Assembly (NCBI GenBank): GCA_046349635.1
Contig: JAXMBX010000002.1
Location: 124,001 to 188,000, forward strand
DNA length: 64,000 bases
Source of the DNA: JAXMBX01 sp046349635
Lineage (GTDB): Bacteria > Planctomycetota > Planctomycetia > Planctomycetales > Planctomycetaceae
Direction of reading: 5' to 3'
Made by a program: the position numbers and the translations under genes. Within the stretch, counting starts at the first letter, position 1. Each line of letters starts with the position of its first letter. Shown here one piece after another: positions 35,747-43,914 of this stretch. The notes beneath the pieces were generated by a model that saw only the letters and a program-made list of their open reading frames with translations, searched no databases and had not been told where the DNA came from.

Positions 35747-37099
35747 TCAACCCCGCCCAAACATCCTCCGCCCTGCCCCCGCTGCGACATTCGTGACCAC
35801 CGGGATCAACATCAGCAACGAGGCGTACCCCACTACGTCGCGTGCCCCTTTTTCAGCAATTATGCATCCTAGTCCCCCCGCCGCACAGATCCACGGGAGG
35901 GCGCACACTGCAATCGCGCCTACCCAGCCTCCGGGAACTTTGAATGGTCGTTCCAGTTCAGGCTCACGCCGCCGCAGAACCAGAAACGCGATGAACTCCA
36001 GGCTCATCACTGCCGTAAACAACGTCACGTCCACCGTCGTGATCGCCTCCAGGTCCTTGAAGCCAATCACCACCAGGCTGTAGACGCATCCGGAAGCGAC
36101 CAACGACACCCAGGGCGCCCCATAACGGTTCGTCTTTGCAAACACCTTCGGAAAGTATCCATCTCTTGCCATCACATAAGGCAACCGGCTGTACACCAGC
36201 ACCAGGCTCGAAAACAACCCGATCGCCGACACGATCCCCATCGCGCTCATCAAGTTTCCCAGCCACACTCCCCCCAAGCGCTCCCCCACGACGCCCCACG
36301 CGCCGGAATCCCAACGAATCCCGTCCGCTTCGCCGAAAAAGCAGAGGGCGGTCAGCACCGGCAGCCCATAACAGAGCGCAATTAACACCACCGCAACCGC
36401 GAGCGCCCGAGGATAATCCCGCCGTGGATTTTCCATCTCCCCCGCAATTGTCGAGACAGAATCCCACCCCAGGTAATTCCATAGCACCATCGGTAAGGTT
36501 CCAGCGAGCAACACGGAAAACCCTTTGCCGGGTGCCAGGAAGGGACTCACGGGATGATGGTCAATTCCAACGGTCAGCCCCCGCCAGATTCCAATCCCCA
36601 CCAGCAACACAAAAGGCAACAACACCAGCACCGTGAAGATCCGCGAAAAATCCCCCACGATCTTCGAACCACGCAGGTTCAACAGCACAAATATCCAAAC
36701 CATCCCTACCATCAAACCGCGCCGCGCCCAGAAGTTTCCCTCCTCTCCCAACGCGGGGACAAAATACGCCGCGTAATCGCACATCATCGTCGGGTAGGTT
36801 CCGATATCCACCACCGTGAACAGCCACGACCACCACCCCTGGCAAAATGCCAGGAACGGCCCGCTCGTCCGACGCGTCCAGGCATAGTAGCCCCCCTCCT
36901 CAGGAATCGCCGTCCCCAATTCGGCACAGACGAGTGCCATCGGGACGCTCCATACCAGCGGCGTCAGGATGATTAACAGTGTCGCCAGCCCCGGCCCCGC
37001 CCCAACCACTCCCTCAATCGCGTACGGCCCCCCGCATACGTTGAAAAAGATAATGCTGATAATCGCAGTCAGCGTCAGTCGCCGCTTGGCCTCGGTCAT
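35747..37099 (-). CDS. APC-superfamily amino acid permease
   Basis: The 450-residue protein has about twelve membrane helices. The APC fold motif is GPYAIEGVVGAGPGLATLLI in helix 1, followed by AELGTAIPEEGGYYAWTRRT in helices 2-3 and NYLGWDSVSTIAGEMENPRR in the helix 6 region. It is a proton- or exchange-driven uptake system for amino acids or polyamines; substrate is not predictable. Copy 3 of the dispersed repeat lies upstream of its start. Confidence 0.92.
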   Translation of the reverse strand: MTEAKRRLTLTAIISIIFFNVCGGPYAIEGVVGAGPGLATLLIILTPLVWSVPMALVCAELGTAIPEEGGYYAWTRRTSGPFLAFCQGWWSWLFTVVDIGTYPTMMCDYAAYFVPALGEEGNFWARRGLMVGMVWIFVLLNLRGSKIVGDFSRIFTVLVLLPFVLLVGIGIWRGLTVGIDHHPVSPFLAPGKGFSVLLAGTLPMVLWNYLGWDSVSTIAGEMENPRRDYPRALAVAVVLIALCYGLPVLTALCFFGEADGIRWDSGAWGVVGERLGGVWLGNLMSAMGIVSAIGLFSSLVLVYSRLPYVMARDGYFPKVFAKTNRYGAPWVSLVASGCVYSLVVIGFKDLEAITTVDVTLFTAVMSLEFIAFLVLRRREPELERPFKVPGGWVGAIAVCALPWICAAGGLGCIIAEKGARDVVGYASLLMLIPVVTNVAAGAGRRMFGRG

Positions 37100-37171
37100 C
37101 GCTGGGACTGTCTCCGGAGGAAGCTTTCGGAAATCGAACCTCCGCCGATCTTAGAGCGCGTAGCGCTTTGG

Positions 37172-37216
37172 TGTCGCGTCAAAATCAAACTTTTTGCCGA
37201 GATTGTCGCCGCGTCA
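37172..37216. repeat. Dispersed inverted repeat, copy 3 (TGTCGCG, degenerate partner)
   Basis: TGTCGCGTC (37172-37180) is followed after about 30 nt by GCCGCGTCA, a degenerate second arm. Read on the minus strand, it shares CTCGGCAAAA, GATTTTGACGCGACAC and AAAGCGC with copy 2. It lies about 55-75 nt upstream of the permease start, in the same orientation relative to its gene as copy 2. Confidence 0.5.
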
Positions 37217-37360
37217 GACGCTGCGTTTAAAATTGAGGCGTTCTGGTCCTTCGGGACATCTCCTTGCAAACTGCGATTCCTGAGGCGCAACAAAAAACCC
37301 TTGTGCCGATACATGGACGGCACAAAGGTCTTCAGTTTTCATATCGGGGAATCGTCGGGA

Positions 37361-37819
37361 TCAGGTCCCTTGCTTGGCAGGTTCCGCGGTTGCGGCCTTT
37401 GGCCCCTTCGCGAAATTCAGATACTGCTCGAGCGAAACAATCCCTACCTGCCGCCGCAATTCCTTGCCGTCTTCATCCACCAGGATATCCGTCGGCAGCA
37501 GTTCCACCTTGTATTTGGTAATCAGGTCCGCCTGCTGATCGGCATCGACCTTCACGCCGACGAGCGATTTATCCAGCAAGTCCTGCACTTCATCCTTACT
37601 CAGGACATTTTCTTCCATGCTGCGGCACGGACCGCACCACGACGCATGAAAATGAATCAGAACGGGCTTCTTTTTCTTTCGGGCTTTCTGGAAAGCTCCA
37701 TCGGGACTGGAGCCCCACTTGTTGACCTTTTCTTTACTCACCACCGACCCGACATTCACCACCAGCAGAACAGCAAACACCGATGCGATGTACCATCGCC
37801 AAGGGGCTCCGAAAATCAT
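37361..37819 (-). CDS. Membrane-anchored thioredoxin-like protein
   Basis: The 152-residue protein has an uncleaved-looking N-terminal helix (WYIASVFAVLLVVNVGSVV) then a thioredoxin fold of the DsbD-C/thioredoxin_7 type: VLIHFHASWCGPCRSMEENV with the redox pair CGPC, VGVKVDADQQADLI and the cis-proline in ELLPTDILVDEDG. It likely reduces disulfides on the outer face of the inner membrane. Partner proteins are not evident in the neighbourhood. Confidence 0.9.
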   Translation of the reverse strand: MIFGAPWRWYIASVFAVLLVVNVGSVVSKEKVNKWGSSPDGAFQKARKKKKPVLIHFHASWCGPCRSMEENVLSKDEVQDLLDKSLVGVKVDADQQADLITKYKVELLPTDILVDEDGKELRRQVGIVSLEQYLNFAKGPKAATAEPAKQGT

Positions 37820-38140
37820 TTTCGTCTCCTCTGGAATCCCGCGAACGCATCGAAACCTCCTGCCTCGTCAGGGCATCTGGATCGTGGAATCCCAGTGACT
37901 TTTCGTACGGAAATGGGGCAACATGACAAAGGGCGCTTTTGAAAAAGCACCCTGATTTGTTTCGATGCGGGATGCAGAATTGCACGTCAAGATGCGGAAT
38001 TCAAGCAAGTTTTATCGATTAAATTTTGTTTGCCGAATAAAAAGATTTTGCTTGCCAAACGCTCATCCGCAGATTCACAATTCTTCCCACACCCACACTT
38101 CCATAATCCCCAGATTTCGCTCTCCACCTCCTTGTCGCAG
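37820..38140. other. Intergenic region with AT-rich promoter-like stretch
   Basis: This 321-bp stretch between two minus-strand genes has an AT-rich section at about 38000-38060 and the hairpin at 37931-37952. No gene is supported. Confidence 0.5.
37931..37952 (-). terminator. Possible terminator hairpin
   Basis: GGGCGCTTTT (37931-37940) pairs with AAAAGCACCC (37943-37952) with one mismatch around a two-nt loop. On the minus strand it ends in CCCTTTGTC, about 190 nt beyond the stop of the 38141-39253 gene. The T tail is short. Confidence 0.35.
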
Positions 38141-39253
38141 TCACCGTGTGCTTCGGGGTTGATCGAGCGCACCGCATTTGTACAACGCCAACAAGGGATA
38201 GCAGGTCCCGCTGTACGTAATGAAGTGCCAGCTATCCGTGTTCAGGGACTTCGTCCACCACCGCCCTGAGTTGCGTTGGTTCTGTTTCAACCACGCGACC
38301 CCTTTTTCTATTCCCGAATCCTTGGCCTCCACACCTGCGTCGCGCAAAACCAGGACCGCCAGTCCTGTCATGTGCCCATCACTCTCCGGATTCCCGAAAT
38401 CCTTTTCCCCTTTCAGCCGTGCCGCCCGGTTCCCCTTCCCCCATGCGTCAGGTGCCGCAAACGTCCGGACTGACCATCCCCCATCCGATCGCTGATGATT
38501 CCGGAGTATCGTCACCAGTTCCTGCTGCTTCTCGCCGGACCACAGATCCGGCATTCGCGTCGAAGCCCACAGCAGCAATACCCGGCTGTAATCGTGCGGC
38601 GGCTTCTCCGTCCGCAGATAGTGCTGCAACGCTTTGACCTTTCCCTGCAGTGCTTCATCTTTGAGAGAATCTCGCCATCCCGGCGCCGTCCCTGCCGTCA
38701 TCGCCGCCACCGTCGCCAGGTGATACGCATCCGATTCAAAGGGAGGCCAGCAGTCCAATGCCCCCCAGGTGCCATTCGGACGCTGCAGATCAAACATCAA
38801 TTTCAGTGCCCGGCCAGTCTCAGGTGACAGTTGTTTTGTCACATGCGCATCCCATTCGCTTAACCCGGCCGCCAGGTAAATGACCTGTGCCGGACGGGTC
38901 GATTCCTGCAATTTCGCCGGTTCCAGCTTCTCGAATTGTTCGAGTTGCCCCACGAAAAAACCGCGAATTTCCTCCGACGGTTTTCCCAGGAGATCCGTTA
39001 ATGCCGGACGCATCTGCAGGTAACTTCCGTTCGTGTGGCAGGAGATGCATTTCCGCTCCGAACTCCAGACGTGCGCTCCGTCTTCGAGATATTTCGACGC
39101 CAATTTGACCGACACGCGCTCCAGTTTCGGCTCGTCGCCGCTCGCAGCGGGAACCGAAACCGTCGCCGACTCATACTGCGGATTTTGTTGCGCCTCGACT
39201 CTCGCCACCGACAACCCAATCAGGATCGCTCCGCAAAGACACGTTCTACGCAT
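38141..39253 (-). CDS. Secreted cytochrome c / terpene-cyclase-fold (alpha/alpha barrel) protein
   Basis: The 370-residue protein starts with a signal peptide (CLCGAILIGLSVARVEA). A c-type heme site CISCH lies near residue 70, with a possible distal Met in QMRPALTDLL. The rest is a helical barrel with QxxxGxW repeats typical of prenyltransferase/squalene-cyclase folds: LQRPNGTWGALDCW, HQRSDGGWSVRTF and NQRNSGRWWTKS. Catalytic cyclase motif DxDD is absent. It is probably a periplasmic electron-transfer or heme-binding protein; the function is unknown. The ATG at 39253 starts the signal peptide. Confidence 0.85.
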   Translation of the reverse strand: MRRTCLCGAILIGLSVARVEAQQNPQYESATVSVPAASGDEPKLERVSVKLASKYLEDGAHVWSSERKCISCHTNGSYLQMRPALTDLLGKPSEEIRGFFVGQLEQFEKLEPAKLQESTRPAQVIYLAAGLSEWDAHVTKQLSPETGRALKLMFDLQRPNGTWGALDCWPPFESDAYHLATVAAMTAGTAPGWRDSLKDEALQGKVKALQHYLRTEKPPHDYSRVLLLWASTRMPDLWSGEKQQELVTILRNHQRSDGGWSVRTFAAPDAWGKGNRAARLKGEKDFGNPESDGHMTGLAVLVLRDAGVEAKDSGIEKGVAWLKQNQRNSGRWWTKSLNTDSWHFITYSGTCYPLLALYKCGALDQPRSTR

Positions 39254-39378
39254 CGATTCTCTCCTGCATCTCAATTTGGATCGCACCCCGCTTGGAATCA
39301 CCCCAAGATATCCGCCCGCCTCCCTGAAGCAATCAAAATCTCCCTGCCTCGGAGTCGCTACACGGAGCAACAGAGTCT

Positions 39379-39949
39379 CTATGCGGGAATCTGACCGTCC
39401 GCCGGAGGGACCGTAACGACGACTCCGCGGGGCTGGTTCTCCTGCCAGAATGCCTGGAGCACCAGCATGATCGCACCAGTCACCAGGAAACTATCTGCGA
39501 AATTAAAGATGGGCCAGTTGATGATTCGGAAGTAAATGAAGTCCCGCACGCAGCAGATCACCGCCCCGCGATCATCCGTCAATCCGTGCAGCCCCAGGCA
39601 GTCGAACAGATTACCCAACGTCCCGGCCATCACGAACCCCAGTGAAATTGTCAGCCACAGGCTGTGCCTGCGGCGGGCAAACGTATTTACAGGATTCCCA
39701 GCCCGCCATGATGCTCAACGAGGCAAACGCCAGCTGAATCCTGTCCCAGCCCCACAACTGCGCCTGGGCCGTCGTCGAAATGAACCCTTCGGACCCAGCC
39801 ATTCGAACCACGGTTTCAACTCGGTGCGGTCTGTCCCCTCCACAATCCCGACGTGCGAGAGCCCACCATTTCGTCCACAAGTCCCACGCCAGGCCCGCTA
39901 CCATTAAACTCAAAAACGGCGTAGCGGCCAGAACTCGGGGCAAGGGCAT
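39379..39949 (-). pseudogene. lspA: Signal peptidase II (lspA), frame-disrupted
   Basis: The N-terminal part from 39949 reads PFLSLMVAGLAWDLWTKWWA, typical of LspA helix 1. The C-terminal part, in a different frame and ending at 39379, reads VMAGTLGNLFDCLGLHGLTD and VRDFIYFRIINWPIFNFADS, carrying both catalytic aspartates. The two frames do not join: a shift lies between about 39660 and 39705, and the middle section (expected NxGALFG) is also scrambled, suggesting at least two lesions. LspA is normally essential for lipoprotein maturation, so another copy must exist or the sequence is wrong here. Confidence 0.8.
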
Positions 39950-39977
39950 TCATGACAACAATTCACGCTCCGCTCAC

Positions 39978-40380
39978 GTGAGCTGCAATTCGCATGGAAT
40001 CGCTCTGTACCCCTTAGGAATCCCCGACTGCGTTGCGGCTCTTCCCTTCACCACCTCCCTCTATCGCACAGGCCGTCCCATCCTTGATTCAGCAGGTCAG
40101 CGGCCGCGATCTCTTTAAAGTCTCTCTTCGTCACTACGAGCAGCCGCGCAGTCCTGTTCAAAGCCGATGTCGCTCCCCAACTCTGCCATGTGAGTCGGGC
40201 TTTCAGCTCCGCTGTTGTCTTCCCGATCAATCCCCAGCAGCTCGCTGGTCGCTGTCTTGACGTCCCCTCTCAACAAGCATTGCAGCCCTTCAAGCTCTCG
40301 CTTGTGAACTCGGCTGCAACTCAGGCACCTATGAACGTCCTCACCTTCATCTCCAATACCTCTATAGAGACGCCGCGCAT
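39978..40380 (-). pseudogene. TraR/DksA C4-type zinc-finger protein, frame-disrupted
   Basis: Reading the minus strand by hand gives RVHKRELEGLQCLLRGDVKT then PTHMAELGSDIGFEQD, the coiled-coil N-terminus of planctomycete TraR/DksA proteins. After SDEERL this frame stops; the next frame continues DFKEIAAADLLNQGWDGLC, and a third gives GIPKGYRAIPC, all pieces of the expected zinc-finger end. At least three frames are needed and the CxxC pairs cannot be assembled. In planctomycetes a gene of this type often sits next to lspA, as here. It is clearly broken. Confidence 0.7.
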
Positions 40381-40589
40381 TCCGTGCTGAGTCTTGGATT
40401 CCCAGCCCTCAAAGCTGGACAAAAAACCGCGAAATTGTATTATATTTGTCTGGATTTCTCAGGAATAGTTCTTCCGTTTCAGAACATGAAGACGTTAACA
40501 CCTTAAGCGTTTCTATTCTTTATACTTGCTGGCCGCTACAATTCTTTAAGCCCTGTTTCTCAATCCATTCCAGGGAGTCTCTCGTCCCC

Positions 40590-41037
40590 TAAGTCAGCTG
40601 GCTTCTGCCCCTGTACTTCTCCCTCCGGCCTTTCCCTCGGAGACGCTCCATCATGGCCTTCAAAGGAAAGCAAAACGTCTCTCTCTTCTATCCCCGGGAC
40701 AACACAGATGCACGAAGCCTGCATTTCGCGATTCTATCGCTCGGTTCAATACAATGAGCACGGTCGTCTTGGGGATCAGCACCGATTCCGTCGCCTCGCA
40801 TGAAAATTCAGCTGAAAATTCTGACTCCCTTCCCACTGCTTGCGAATTGAAGATCACGAAATCGCCGACAAGTATGGTGTGTGGGTGGAGAAGAGCAACT
40901 ACGGCAAGAAGTACATGGGGATCCAGCGAGCCACGTTCCTGATCAGCAAAGCCGGAAAAATCGCCGCCGTTTGGCCCAAAGTCAAAGTCGACGGACACGT
41001 TAAGGAAGTCGCCCAGGCCTTGGCGGAATTGGATTGA
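40590..41037 (+). pseudogene. bcp: Peroxiredoxin (bcp/PrxQ-like), frame-disrupted
   Basis: Pieces of a Bcp protein appear in order in different frames: MAFKGKQNVSLFYPRDN, then HEACISRFYRSVQYNEHG, then VVLGISTDSVASHENSAEN, then EDHEIADKYGVWVEKSNYGK with KYMGIQRATFLISKAGKIAA to the stop at 41035-41037. At least three frame changes are needed. The segment that should hold the peroxidatic cysteine (PGCT) is missing, so no active enzyme could be made. It runs divergently from the broken traR/dksA and lspA genes. Confidence 0.75.
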
Positions 41038-41153
41038 AGTTTCCCCCTCTTGCTATCTCTCTCCCAGGCACGTTAACGTAAGTAGTTTGACGCAACTTTG
41101 CGGCCGACTTCCGATCCAGATCGCAATCTCACTCCTCCAGGAGTCCGTTCACC

Positions 41154-41648
41154 GTGACGAAATTCCAAGTCCTACTGGCTTCTCTCGTGGCAGCCGTCCC
41201 GGCCGGGGTTCTCTCGGTGATGCTCGTCCTGGTGTTCCTGAACTACGGCGGTGGCCCCAACCTCACATTTCAGGCCTTGGTCGCGGCTACCCTGGGAAGC
41301 TCGACCTTTGTGACTTTGATGCCGTTGGGCATCCTGGTCTTCTACCGCGATGGGGAAGCTGCCGTGAAAGCTGCGGCTCCCCAAGCGGCCGCTGCCGCGA
41401 TCATCGACGAGGAACCCCTCGCCGCGTCCGAGGATGAAGAACTCTCCGCGGAACTCCAGTCCGTGGATCTGGACGAACACGACACCAGCCCCGAAGGGGG
41501 CTTCGATCTGGGTGGGTTTGATGACGCTCCGCTCGAAGAGGAAGATCTCTCCACCGATGAAAACCTCATCGCCACTTCAGACGAGATGGAGACCGACGAC
41601 TTCGACAGCTTCTTCGACGATGAAGAACCACAGGGGAAAAAGAAGTAA
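41154..41648 (+). CDS. Small membrane protein with long acidic tail
   Basis: The 164-residue protein starts at a GTG preceded by AGGAG. Two membrane helices (LLASLVAAVPAGVLSVMLVL and FVTLMPLGILVFY) are followed by about 95 residues very rich in Asp and Glu (DEEPLAASEDEELSAE, EEEDLSTDEN, DDFDSFFDDEEP) ending in KKK. The tail is likely disordered and cytosolic. No family is recognised. It may be co-transcribed with the TlpA-like gene 19 nt downstream. Confidence 0.75.
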   Translation: MTKFQVLLASLVAAVPAGVLSVMLVLVFLNYGGGPNLTFQALVAATLGSSTFVTLMPLGILVFYRDGEAAVKAAAPQAAAAAIIDEEPLAASEDEELSAELQSVDLDEHDTSPEGGFDLGGFDDAPLEEEDLSTDENLIATSDEMETDDFDSFFDDEEPQGKKK

Positions 41649-41667
41649 TTCTCAGCGATCACTCGTC

Positions 41668-43032
41668 ATGCCCTGCTCCTCGTTTTTTCATCGCTGGACA
41701 TCTGTCGCGCTCTTGCTCTTCACGCTGAACTCTTGCGCCCCCAGTCCAACCTCCACTCCGACAACGGTCGAGCTTCAACGCACCAATACTCCAGCCGCGG
41801 ATCAGTCTACTCAGAAACCGGCTCCTGCTCCCCCTCGAGTCGCGGAACAGTTGCAGCGACTTTCTGATTTTTACCGCGGTCTGAAATCCTTCACCGTCAA
41901 GACTTCCTTTGAAGTCAAATTCGGACAGGGATCCGCGACCAGCGTTCGCAAGGCGGATTCTGTTCTCGCGGTCCAGTCCCCTGACAAGCTCGCCCTCCGG
42001 ACTCAGCCTGGAGAGATCTCCCTCGACATCATCGACGATGGTGAAAGTCTCTTCGTCAATGTTCCCTCTCTCAAACGCTTCGCCATCGAAAAGGCTCCTC
42101 CCTCCTTGGCAGATTTGACTTCTCACACCGTCACTCGACGCCTGGGAGGAACCGGCGTCGGCAGTCTGCTGTTCCTCTTCTCTTCGGAGCAACTTCGACA
42201 GAAACTTTGCGAGGGGGTCACCTGGTATGATGACCGCGGCATCGAAATGCTCGTCGGCCAAAAGACCCGCCACCTCCGCTTCGCTCAGCCTGATGGAGAA
42301 TGGGATCTGTGGTTCGATGCAGAAAAAGATCCCCTCGTCCGCCAGATTTCCCGCAGCTCCACTCCCCGTCCCGGGTCCAATTCCCCGGTGAAGCAGTCAG
42401 CGAACGCGCCTCGATCCTCGACCACGTTGACCCGCCGCTTCGAGGACTGGAAACTCAACCCCCCACTTCCCCCCGAAACCTTTGAATTCGTCTCCCCTTC
42501 CGACGCCACGGAAACTCAGGGGGATCTCTTCGCTCCTCCCAGTCGCTCGGGAAAATCCCCGCGCGATTTCCTCGGAAAGTCTCTCCCCGAGATCAAACTT
42601 CAGCGCCTTGACGGTGAACCATTCCGTCTCGCAGACCACGTCGGCAAGGATGTCGTCTTACTTGATTTCTGGGCGACCTGGTGTGGGGAATGCCGCGTCG
42701 AAATGCCCGTCGTCGCCGCGATTGCCGCGGAATACGCGGATAAACACGTCGCGACGTATGCCGTCAACTACCGTGAAAATCCCAGGTTGATCCAGTCCTT
42801 TCTCCAGAAATACCCCCACAAGCTCTCCGTCGTCCTCGACTCCAAAGGTGACTTCACGCACGGGCTTGAGATCGAGGCCATCCCCGTCCTGCTGTTAATT
42901 GATCGCCAGGGAATTCTGCAGGCAGTCCACATCGGCTACAACAACGAGCTCAAAAATCTCCTCCGCCGCGAACTCGATACCCTCCTCTCAGGCAAAAGTC
43001 TGGTCAAATTGACCTCCTCCTCCTTGAAATAA
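41668..43032 (+). CDS. Lipoprotein with DUF2092/LolA-like domain and TlpA-type thioredoxin domain
   Basis: The 454-residue protein begins with a signal and lipobox (ALLLFTLNSC). Residues 60-290 resemble outer-membrane lipoprotein-sorting (DUF2092/LolA-like) beta sheets: FYRGLKSFTVKTSFEVKFGQ and WDLWFDAEKDPLVRQI. From about residue 305 a TlpA/ResA thioredoxin domain follows with VVLLDFWATWCGECRVEMPV, redox pair CGEC, and the cis-proline in IEAIPVLLLIDRQG. Such fusions are common in planctomycetes; they are probably periplasmic thiol reductases. The ATG at 41668 follows the previous stop by 19 nt. Confidence 0.85.
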   Translation: MPCSSFFHRWTSVALLLFTLNSCAPSPTSTPTTVELQRTNTPAADQSTQKPAPAPPRVAEQLQRLSDFYRGLKSFTVKTSFEVKFGQGSATSVRKADSVLAVQSPDKLALRTQPGEISLDIIDDGESLFVNVPSLKRFAIEKAPPSLADLTSHTVTRRLGGTGVGSLLFLFSSEQLRQKLCEGVTWYDDRGIEMLVGQKTRHLRFAQPDGEWDLWFDAEKDPLVRQISRSSTPRPGSNSPVKQSANAPRSSTTLTRRFEDWKLNPPLPPETFEFVSPSDATETQGDLFAPPSRSGKSPRDFLGKSLPEIKLQRLDGEPFRLADHVGKDVVLLDFWATWCGECRVEMPVVAAIAAEYADKHVATYAVNYRENPRLIQSFLQKYPHKLSVVLDSKGDFTHGLEIEAIPVLLLIDRQGILQAVHIGYNNELKNLLRRELDTLLSGKSLVKLTSSSLK

Positions 43033-43144
43033 CCACTCAAGAACTTCTTTGGGAAAAACACTGAAAAAAGAATTTTCAGGTATCTTTGTGGGCCGTAGGT
43101 TTTCCCCTCAAACCACAATACCTGTCGGCTGTTATCGCAAAAAA

Positions 43145-43179
43145 TTGACTCCCCCCCTCGGGATATGAGAGAATCCCGA
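43145..43179 (+). promoter_or_regulatory. Promoter with overlapping inverted repeat upstream of the first ECF sigma gene
   Basis: TTGACT (43145-43150) and GAGAAT (43169-43174), spaced 18 bp, form a plausible promoter about 50 nt upstream of the start. A perfect inverted repeat TCGGGAT (43158-43164) / ATCCCGA (43173-43179) with an 8-nt centre overlaps the -10 region and looks like an operator. Confidence 0.4.
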
Positions 43180-43224
43180 CACTCCTTTCTGCATCCGGTT
43201 TGACACCTTTCGGAAATCATACTT

Positions 43225-43914
43225 ATGGAATCGTCCCCGATTCCTATGGACGAAATAGTTCCCGCATCTCCCGACCTGGCTTCCCCGATCGCTGAAAATC
43301 TCTCCCCAGATTCCAGCGGATTCTCTGGACTTTTCCGGGATGCACGGAACGGCTCATCTCAGGCCCTTGGCGAACTCCTCGAAAGCTGTCGAAACTATCT
43401 TCTCCTTGTCGCCAACCTCGCGCTCAAGGGGAAAATTCGCGGAAAGGTCGGCCCCAGTGATCTCGTTCAGGAGACATTCATCGAAGCCCACCGTGCCTTC
43501 GAACGCTTCGAAGGGAATAGCCAGGAGGAACTCCAGCGCTGGCTCTACCGCATCCTCGAACATCGGATCGGCAACACGTTCAAACGCTTTCTCAAGGCCA
43601 ACCGACGCGACATCACGCGCGAAGTCGACTGGTCCGGACTCTTCCTCACACTCGCGGAAAATGATCCCAAAACTCCAGGGACCCTGCTCACCTTGCAGGA
43701 AGATGCCGGCCAAATCGAACTCGCCCGCGCGAAACTCCCCTCCGAACAGCAGCAGGTCATTCGCCTCCGCGTCGAGGAACACCTCTCCTTCGAGGAAATC
43801 GGATTACGCATGCATCGCTCCGCGGATGCCGCACGCAAACTTTTCGCGCGCTCCGTCATCAAATTGCAGGCTCTCCTGAACCAACATCATGATCGACGGC
43901 CAGGTCCAGAATGA
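43225..43914 (+). CDS. ECF-type RNA polymerase sigma factor, kinase-linked (first)
   Basis: The 229-residue protein has sigma region 2 from about residue 45 to 125 (LLLVANLALKGKIRGKVGPS, DLVQETFIEAHRAFERFEG, ELQRWLYRILEHRIGN) and region 4 from 170 to 222 (LPSEQQQVIRLRVEEHLSFE, EIGLRMHRSADAARKLFARS). The GPSDLVQETF wording is that of planctomycete ECF groups paired with Ser/Thr kinases. No anti-sigma factor is present. Its stop overlaps the start of the kinase gene by 26 nt, so the two are translationally linked and phosphorylation probably controls the sigma factor. Confidence 0.93.
   Translation: MESSPIPMDEIVPASPDLASPIAENLSPDSSGFSGLFRDARNGSSQALGELLESCRNYLLLVANLALKGKIRGKVGPSDLVQETFIEAHRAFERFEGNSQEELQRWLYRILEHRIGNTFKRFLKANRRDITREVDWSGLFLTLAENDPKTPGTLLTLQEDAGQIELARAKLPSEQQQVIRLRVEEHLSFEEIGLRMHRSADAARKLFARSVIKLQALLNQHHDRRPGPE

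Noticed and set aside
40660..40998. 112-codon minus-strand frame in the bcp remnant
   Set aside because: The plus strand carries ordered Bcp peptide fragments; the minus frame is the complement of these.
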